Assembly (NCBI GenBank): GCA_039707655.1
Contig: CM077666.1
Coordinates: forward strand, 287,793,166-287,857,165
Direction: 5' to 3'
Source: Elymus sibiricus
Lineage: Eukaryota > Streptophyta > Magnoliopsida > Poales > Poaceae
Length of the DNA: 64,000 bases
Part shown: positions 58,201 through 64,000 of the stretch, in pieces
Layout: every line of letters begins with the position of its first letter
How positions within the stretch are numbered: the stretch's first letter is position 1
Made by a program: the position numbers and the translations under genes
Notes under the pieces: generated by a model
What the model was told of the DNA's origin: nothing
The model's database searches: none
What the model saw: the letters and a program-made list of their open reading frames with translations, nothing else

Positions 58201-59218
58201 GTACCCAACTTTTGCCAGGGCGTGTGGGGCCCCACCCCGGTGCCCCACGCAAAAAATGAATGAAATCCGACACCGAACGCACGTTGCGTCACGTCCGGGC
58301 ACTATTTTAGGGTTTTTGGCCGAGAAAATCGTAGAAAATGCATACAGTGTCGAAATGCGACAAATTTTGGCGTGCGTGCTTCCCATGGTCATTGTAGCCC
58401 GTGAAAAAAAGTGAGCCCGTTTGGCGGATGCGAAGGAGACACATGCATCGGAGGGTCCCTTCCGCCCGGTACCTAAACCCCTCCGTTGCACATGAAGTAC
58501 CTGAGCACATTCACGGGATGTACCCAACTTTTGGCAAGGCGTGTGGGGCTCCACCCCGGTGCCCCACGCAAAAAATGAACGAAATCCGACACCGAACGCA
58601 CGTTGCGTCACGTCCGGGCAGTATTTTAGGGTTTTTCGGCCCGAAAAATCGTAGAAAATGCAAACAGCGTCGAAACGTGACAAATTTTGGCGTGCGTGCT
58701 CGCCAGGGTCATTGTAGCCCGTGAAAAAAATGTGAGCCTGTTCGATTAAGTTAAAAAAAACGTTATCGGACTTAGATCCTCCTGCAGACCCGAATGGTGC
58801 CTTTTGAAAAAAAAGTTGCATGCAAAAATACATCTTGGGCTTATTAGGTATTAGCACGAAAATTAACGCATTGATCGTTACATGAGCCATCGCACGAGGT
58901 GACTAAAAAAAAGTGGGGAGCATGCACGATCTACTTTGACCCACTCTTTTTTTTTTTGATAAATACTTTGACCCACTCTTTGTTGACCGATCCAATCTCA
59001 AACGATGAGAGGTAACCGCACGAGATGCTCGTCCAGAAAAGTAGCTATCGTTGGGATTGCATGCAGAATTTAATACGTCCAAGATTTTGGAAAGGAGGGA
59101 TTGCATCGTTGGGATTGCATCGCCGGCCGTCTCGCTAACCGACGCGCATGCGTGCATGGGCCCGTCCCAGTAAGAATGCCGCCGCAATCTGCGCTCGGGC
59201 GACGTCCTTAGCCGACGT
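55299..59218. mobile_element. 3.9-kb structure: long inverted repeats enclosing a satellite array
   Basis: 55299-55605 and the complement of 58905-59218 are nearly identical over ~310 bp by eye (from ACGTCGGCTAAGGACG to TGCTCCCCACTTTTT), differing by a short duplication (GATGCAATCCC) and a few bases. Between them lie the satellite array (55623-58735) and ~165 bp of other sequence. Homology stops sharply outside both ends, but I find no target duplication. It could be a foldback/Mutator-like transposon or an inverted duplication around a satellite. The right arm abuts the 5' end of the Ulp1-like gene. Confidence 0.75.
55623..58735 (+). repeat. Satellite array, ~320-bp monomers in a 3-monomer higher-order repeat
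   Basis: Monomers start (GAGCACATTCACGG) at 55623, 55943, 56265, 56583, 56903, 57225, 57542, 57862, 58184 and 58503: steps of 317-322 bp. Three types alternate in order C-A-B three times, then a partial C. Type C has GCAGTATTTTAGG and CAAACAGCG, A has ACTAAGCCCATTTGG, and B has GTTTTTAGCCGAG (one GGCCGAG). Type C to C spacing is 960, 959 and 961 bp. Copies of the same type are much more alike than neighbours, so whole trimers were amplified. Open frames in it are by-products of repetition. Confidence 0.93.
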
Positions 59219-59513
59219 GCATGCAACTTTACCTCCCTATTCTTTTTACTTTCATTCACCCCGTCTCGCCGCCGCCGCGATCTGCACGTACCGCCGACGT
59301 ACGCCGCCCGTCGCCCAACCGTCCAAACGGCACCGGTGCGCCCGCGCCGGCCTGCCTGCCCTGACCCGTCGCTGTCTATACGCCGCCGGTGCCCCTTCCG
59401 CCGCCACCAGCCAGGACGGTCGGCCGTCGTGTAAGTTTTTGTGTGTGTGTTTTTTAGTACGAAGAATGACATAGCAGTTGCATGGTACGTGACAGAAAAC
59501 TATTTCATGCAGT

Positions 59514-62500
59514 ATGAATATCGACGGTGTGATTCCATGTTCTGTTCAAAAGTGGGTTAGCCTAGTTGACAGACTGTCACCAAGTCAGAAATTCAGGTTT
59601 TATGAAACGGATATGCAGGGCATGTTCAGAATACCATCGATAAAGATGCGTGATTTTTTGCTTCACTTTTTACTCCAAGGTTACAATCCACTTAGCAAAA
59701 AATTCATGATCCAAGAGAGTTCTGGAAGTAAAGGCCTTATTTCACTAAGGCATGATGATGTGTACTCCATATTTGGTTGGAAAAACGATGGACTGGATGT
59801 TTTTGGTTTTCTTAGTACAGAAGGAGAAAAAGCAATAAAAAAATACCAGTTATTTTTGTTAACAAAAAAAATGGTAAGATCATGATTGATGATCTGATCG
59901 AAAAGATTGTGAGGAATAACACCACGGACGATGACTTCATTCGGATGGCGTTTCTAGTTCTCTTAGGAACTATAATTGCACCAGTGTCTCATGAATACGT
60001 TCCGAAGAAGTACTATGCCTTAGTGCAAAATATTAAGTTGATAAGGACGTTCAACTGGAACGCATTCACTTCGCGGTTCTGTTTGTCGGAGATTGGCAAG
60101 CTTCTGCAGGACGGCCATGTTAGGCAGTGGCCACAGGGGAACCTGGCCCTTTTGCAAGTACGTTCTATTTATTGATTTTAACATTTTTCTTATATAATGT
60201 TATCGAAGAACATGTTATTTAATTAGTTTATGTGTTTTGCAGTACCTATACTGGGAGAAGGTGCAACCAATCACCGGTCCAAAATATGATCCGTTGGCAT
60301 TGTTGAGCCCGCTGATGAGGAACTGGACGGAAGATATGGCTGTGAGAAGAGACAAATACGACTATGACTATGGTCGTGGTGTTGGGATGGTAATCCGAGT
60401 AATCTTGTTTTATTTTACATTTATAAAATAAAATTAACTGTTCATATGATTTGTATGTATAATTTGTTGCATTTGTAGATCTATGACAACATTACAGAGG
60501 AGTACAGGCTGAAAAAAATTGGAGAAGAAGAAGCTGAAAAAGCCAAGAAAGCTAGTAGCAAAAAATCTAACGTTACTGGAAGGAGGAAAGAGGGCAGTAC
60601 CTCGGAGTCTTTCGCGAGCCAGAAGCCTACTATGGACCGGATTTGGAATGAGGTGAATGAGCTTCGGAAGGAAATGGTTCGTTTGCCAGAGTTATGCGCA
60701 CAGGTAACACTTGAACACATCACTTTAATGTCCATCACTGTATTGAAGAACTAAGATGAATTAATGTTTTCTTGCAGAGGATGATTGAGAAACTGAACAA
60801 AACCGGCGTCTTCTACAAACCCGGTAACCTGGAAGAAGAAGAAGAGAATCTATACGGAGGCATTAATGAGTCTGCAAACGATGGTGGACTTCCTGAAAAA
60901 GAGTTTGTATATCAGAAAGATGATTCGGACCTGTTCCGCATACCTTCCAAAATGAATTTGCAAAAGGATGATGATGGCGTTGATGTAACTTCTCGTGGAA
61001 AGACACCTTATTACTGCACACCTGAGTACTGGGATAGTTTCAAGGGTGATATGGATGATCCTATCGAAGTACCAGACATATCAGATGAAAAAGCGGCCAC
61101 ATCTTTAGGGACGGACGAGATCGCATCACATGCATCGGGTGGTTCTCAAGGAGTAGAACAGGAAGTGGAGGAGGTTCCTGGCAGGCGCAAGCGCAGAGGA
61201 TCTAAACTTGTCAAGTCTCCTTATGTGGTTCCTAAACCGAACAAGCGTGCAAAACGTTCTGCCAAAGGAAGTAAGTTTTTTGTGTTTCTAATTGTTTCTG
61301 CGTACTATCATTACTTATATATTTGCGTTTATAAGTATTTGAGTTGTGTGTTGCAGAATTGTTCCAACAGGAGGGTGTTAAAAAATCTAGTGATGAGTAT
61401 GATGTGGTGAAAGCGTCCATCAAGTACGTGCGCGCGCATGAGTATTCACAAAAACATGCCAAAACAGAAATTTTCAATGATGGCACGGCCGACGGTCTCA
61501 GTGCGCAGAGAGCTTGTCAGATTATTAACCATCAGTGGCTAAGTGGCGACGTAAGTTAATTTCACCTATTGTATTACAATTGATTGCCAAATACCATTGT
61601 CACATCTGACACATTATTTATAGGTAATTAATGCTTACTCATCATATTTGTCGGACAAAGTTAATGACGATCGTTTCATGTTGACAACTTGGAGGGTATA
61701 TTGGCTACTTGAAATTAGACCCGGAAATAAGACCGCCGGTAACGACTATGAAGCAGAGTCGCATAGTAATGGACCCGTGAATAGATGTCAGGACGAGTAT
61801 TTCAAAAAAACAAAGGTAAGTTTGATTGGCTACACGGTATAGACATACGATATTATAACAAATTGTGTGCTCATTGTGTTGTATGCTCGTTGTCATGCAG
61901 ACTTATATTGCTCTAAACAAGGGAAACACTCACTGGGTTACGGTCGTCATGCATAGCGGGAAGAGAGAGTTTCAGGTTCTTGACTCGTTGATGACCGAAG
62001 AACTTGACAGTGATACTAGACAACTCGTCGAGGACCTGGTAGGTTTTACTTTCAAATGTCTGTTTGGTAACATTCGTTTTGTTTAGTATACTGAATGACA
62101 GTCTTTTCACCATGTTAATTATATCTTCAGAGAAAACAACTAGGAGAAGATATCCAAGAAGCAAATGCAACCGGAGTTGTGAATTATCCGGATGTGTCCA
62201 CATGGCCTATTCAAACGTATGACATGCCAAAACAATATGATGGGTGAGTACCTACTTTGACAGAATGTTGGTCCTATATGTACAATAGATATTTATTCTT
62301 CGTAAATTGTATGCACCAGGAATTCATGTGGAATATTTCTCCTTCGATGCTTTCAATATTGGGATGGTGACAAATGGACAGGCCTATTTTCACAGGTACA
62401 CAAGTAATGTTTTTACTATGACGTACAATGTACACTGTGCTAACAGCACTATTTTTTCAGAGGTCAATTGATGATTCGAGGGAGGTAATGATAGCGCAAC

Positions 62501-62574
62501 TTATTTTTTCGGAAAGAAACAAGCTTAATGAAGTGAAGAACAAAGTTATTCGGATAGCAAAGAAGAAGAAATAG
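59514..62574 (+). CDS. Ulp1/C48-family cysteine protease-like gene, one homopolymer frameshift
   Basis: Ten exons: 59514-60157, 60243-60389, 60479-60703, 60778-61270, 61357-61550, 61624-61815, 61901-62038, 62131-62243, 62320-62395, 62461-62574; all GT-AG with matching phases. The product would be near 778 residues. In exon 1 the frame shifts inside an A-run at 59838-59844 (one base short), so this copy may be a pseudogene or carry a sequencing error. The N-terminal part (RIPSIKMRDFLLHFLL...) is of a kind found in plant Ulp1-like proteins; the middle is charged with a basic nuclear-signal-like stretch (RRKRRGSK, PKPNKRAKRS). The C-terminal C48 domain keeps His (NTHWVTVV), Asp (QVLDSL), Gln (PKQYDG) and Cys (NSCGIF). 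Such enzymes cleave SUMO-like modifiers. A 5' noncoding exon with a GTAAGT donor at ~59430 is likely. Families like this are often carried by transposons. Confidence 0.82.
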
Positions 62575-62904
62575 ATGCGACACGGAGGAGTTTTGCACGT
62601 GATTGTGTTTTACTAGAGGACTAGATTTTCCAAACGCTTTGCACACTTGGTTATAAATTTTATGTAATAGACATATTTATTGGTTTGGCCACTATTTTCT
62701 TTCGGAAAGATTATATACTTAATTACGTTTTTTATGTCTACATGATATTTTGTTTCAGAAAAATTATATAATCAGTCTTTTTTTTTTAATCTGTACATGA
62801 TTTCTTGTTTCGTATATTGTTAGGATTGTGTGTGCCTATGTAGTTTCCGCTTTAGTTGTGAGAAAGACAAGTTGCTTTAAGTTAGGGGGTTCAAAGTAGA
62901 TGGA
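62575..62904. other. 3' flank of the Ulp1-like gene
   Basis: AT-rich, about 330 bp between the stop codon and the left arm of the Pol III inverted pair; no gene seen. Confidence 0.5.
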
Positions 62905-63049
62905 GAGTCGGCAGCTGCTGGGCCGGTAGTAGGTATATTTTTCCACCCAAATCAAGCCCAACAGGGCGACTCGGGCGGTCAAAGCGCCCCACTACGGGCC
63001 CGGCAGCAGGGTCCAAGGGGGCTGGAAGTATGTGTATGAGAGGAGTTCG
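62905..63049 (-). ncRNA. Left copy of an unrecognised small RNA (no clear terminator)
   Basis: On the minus strand, GAACTCCTCTCATACACATA starts 21 bases after the nearer-to-gene TATA copy, exactly as in the right unit. It shares CAGCCC, TTGGA, GACCGCC, GAGTCGCCCTGTT and GGCTTGATTT with the right copy. The ends can pair (CTGCTG with CAGCAG, then GTAGT with ACTAC) with small bulges. There is no T-run at the expected end, so this copy may be a decayed duplicate. Extent approximate. Confidence 0.5.
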
Positions 63050-63069
63050 ACACAGTTGGCGCGCCCGCC

Positions 63070-63138
63070 TATTTAAGCCGGTCGGCGCGCCCGCCTATTT
63101 AAGCCGGTCGGCGCGCCCGCCAGCTTCCGAGGCGGGAC
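63070..63138 (-). promoter_or_regulatory. Left Pol III-type snRNA promoter (USE + duplicated TATA)
   Basis: On the minus strand, GTCCCGCCTCG (63128-63138) matches the plant upstream sequence element RTCCCACATCG at 9 of 11 positions. TTAAATA follows after exactly 25 bases (63096-63102). A second TTAAATA (63070-63076) lies in a 26-bp tandem copy of the TATA segment. 25-bp spacing is that of Pol III snRNA promoters; Pol II ones are about one helical turn longer. Confidence 0.7.
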
Positions 63139-63179
63139 TATTCGCAGGTGCGCCGCGCGCGCGGGGGCGCGGGTGCACT

Positions 63180-63270
63180 GTGGGCCGGCCCAGTTGGCAG
63201 GGGGAGAGGTCGCCGGGGGGGGGGGGGAGGGCCGACCGCGGAGGCTTTGCGAATGTTGGCCGGCCCACGA
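63180..63270. promoter_or_regulatory. Shared MSP-like elements between the two Pol III promoters
   Basis: TGGGCCGGCCCA (63180-63191), a 12-bp palindrome, and TTGGCCGGCCCACG (about 63256) give the monocot snRNA promoter motif RGCCCR on both strands. They lie between the two divergent USE boxes and could serve both. Confidence 0.55.
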
Positions 63271-63323
63271 ACGTCGCAATGCATGCCGCGTGCACGCCGC
63301 GGCGGCCGCACAGGTGAGGTTTA

Positions 63324-63366
63324 GTCCCACCTCGGAAGCTGATGGTGGCGCGGACCGGCTTAAATA
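63324..63366 (+). promoter_or_regulatory. Right Pol III-type snRNA promoter (USE + TATA)
   Basis: GTCCCACCTCG (63324-63334) matches the USE at 10 of 11 positions, then 25 bases, then TTAAATA (63360-63366). The run TTTAGTCCCACCTCG, a spacer ending GACCGG, and an A/T box is the layout of wheat U6 promoters. What follows is not U6. Confidence 0.8.
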
Positions 63367-63387
63367 CCGGGGCGTGGTTCTATTGCT

Positions 63388-63546
63388 GAACTCCTCTAAA
63401 AACACAACTATCAGCCCTGTTGGAACCAGCTGCTGGTCCGTTGTGTGCCTGTTAGACCGCCAGAGTCGCCCTGTTAGGCTTGATTTATTTTGGAAAAAGA
63501 GTGCAAGCGGCGGACCAGCAGTCCCTAGGGTTGGGTATTTTTTTTT
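63388..63546 (+). ncRNA. Right copy of an unrecognised Pol III small RNA, ~155 nt
   Basis: The predicted start is GAACTCCTCT, 28 bases from the start of the TATA box; the end is a run of nine T (63538-63546), a Pol III terminator. CTGCTGGTCCG (63430-63440) pairs perfectly with CGGACCAGCAG (63511-63521), closing a ~70-nt loop that contains the segment most conserved between the two copies (GACCGCC, GAGTCGCCCTGTT, GGCTTGATTT). I compared it mentally with U6, U3, U6atac, 7SL, MRP and telomerase RNA and see no match. Transcription is inferred from promoter and terminator only. Confidence 0.6.
63538..63546 (+). terminator. Pol III T-run terminator of the right small RNA
   Basis: Nine consecutive T on the sense strand, about 150 bases after the predicted start. 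Confidence 0.65.
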
Positions 63547-63877
63547 ATAACCTAAGTTAGACGCCGAAGCTGATTATAATGAGGCGTGAAGGGCCTTTTT
63601 TTATACCAAAATAGGTTTAATCACTTTAAACAGAAAACTGTAGCCATGCATGTACAAAGCCATGCTTAATCAGAACAATATTTAGGATGTACTAGGATCA
63701 TTATTATTAATGTAAGTGGCAAAAACCGAAAGTGTGCCATTATTACAATAATAAAAGAGATGGTACCAGCCGCCGAATAGGCATAATCATCTACGGGGCA
63801 AAACAAAAATTCTGCCATTATTACAATAATAAAATTGTACCAACTATGGGGCAAAAACTCTAAGCACATCGTAGCAC
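63547..63877. other. 3' flank of the second Ulp1-like gene
   Basis: AT-rich, about 330 bp, with a diverged tandem duplication around GCCATTATTACAATAATAAAA (63738 and 63814). No gene seen. Confidence 0.5.
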
Positions 63878-64000
63878 TTATTTCTTGTCCATGATTTTCA
63901 GTATCTTGTCCTTCACCCTGCTCAGCGTGTTGCTCTCTGAAAATAGTATTTCCGCAAAAATGCGTCCCCTTAAAGAATTAGAATTAATCTCGTCCTGGTC
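63878..64000 (-). CDS. C-terminus of a second Ulp1-like protease gene (partial)
   Basis: The minus strand from the window edge is open for 40 codons to a TAA at 63878-63880. FAEILFSESNTLSRVKDKIL and the Lys-rich end are clearly related to the last exon of the gene at 59514-62574 (IAQLIFSERNKLNEVKNKVI and Lys-rich end). It is thus a diverged paralogue in convergent orientation. The catalytic part lies outside the window. A splice acceptor (CCAG) is possible at 63995-63998. Confidence 0.75.
   Translation of the reverse strand, partial: DQDEINSNSLRGRIFAEILFSESNTLSRVKDKILKIMDKK

Noticed and set aside
55581..58724. Many 60-245 residue open frames in the satellite array
   Set aside because: They recur at the 320/960-bp period on both strands, change frame between monomers, and have no domain; they follow from the repeat.
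55623..58735. CRISPR-like array
   Set aside because: Monomers are contiguous 320-bp satellites without spacers, in a plant genome.
55290..59227. Target duplication of the inverted-repeat structure
   Set aside because: The 9 bases outside each arm (GGGCTGTAT and GCATGCAAC) do not match.
63388..63546. Telomerase RNA (because of CCCTAGGGTT near the end) or U6
   Set aside because: Plant telomerase RNA needs a CTAAACCCT-type template, which is absent; the start does not resemble U6 and there is no U6 ACAGAGA box.

Overview
The window is plant nuclear DNA, almost certainly from a Triticeae grass (wheat, Aegilops or barley type). The evidence is GT-AG introns, a high load of nested transposons, a copia element with the typical Angela/BARE LTR start (TGTTGGAAATATGCCC), Triticeae-style CACTA, Harbinger, Tourist and Mutator elements, and a snRNA-type Pol III promoter with the architecture of wheat U6. 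There is no prokaryotic-style operon, CRISPR array or phage.

Layout. 1-15610 is a five-level nest: a Ty3/Gypsy LTR remnant (15261-15610) hosts a TG..CA-ended repeat unit (called unit X), which hosts a CACTA element, which hosts an Angela-type copia element, which is cut by another Gypsy element on the minus strand. 15993-18719 is a dead Harbinger element. 18909-23850 (-) is a complete eight-exon CTD-phosphatase gene (CPL4-like). 24397-31470 is a complete but non-autonomous Gypsy element with a 5-bp target duplication; it carries an antisense B3-like gene. 32773-33468 is a retroposon with a 17-bp target duplication. 34457-36030 (+) is a three-exon F-box gene with a 500-bp Mutator-like MITE in its 5' leader. 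38538-39437 is a solo LTR. 40758-47345 is a 5'-truncated LINE interrupted by a Tourist MITE, a second unit X and a Mutator-like foldback element, each with its target duplication visible. 47597-48275 is a GC-rich minisatellite. 50122-51601 is an S1FA gene preceded by twin Tourist-like MITEs. 53897-54888 is a four-exon RAB6-interacting-golgin-like (PF04949) gene.

The right end is the most unusual part. A 3.9-kb structure (55299-59218) has ~310-bp, nearly identical terminal inverted repeats around a satellite array of ~320-bp monomers in a three-monomer higher-order repeat. Immediately to its right is a ten-exon gene for a Ulp1/C48-type cysteine protease (59514-62574). Beyond it lies a roughly palindromic locus: two divergent Pol III (USE + TATA, 25-bp spacing) promoters drive two inverted copies of an unrecognised, stem-forming small RNA, and the C-terminus of a second Ulp1-like gene arrives from the other side (63878-64000, -), at the same distance from the centre. 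I do not recognise this RNA.

The host genes (CPL4, F-box, S1FA, golgin-like) are unrelated single-copy-type genes and do not form a pathway. What links the window is transposon nesting, plus two cases of gene-like cargo in repeat structures (the antisense B3 gene, and the Ulp1/Pol III locus).
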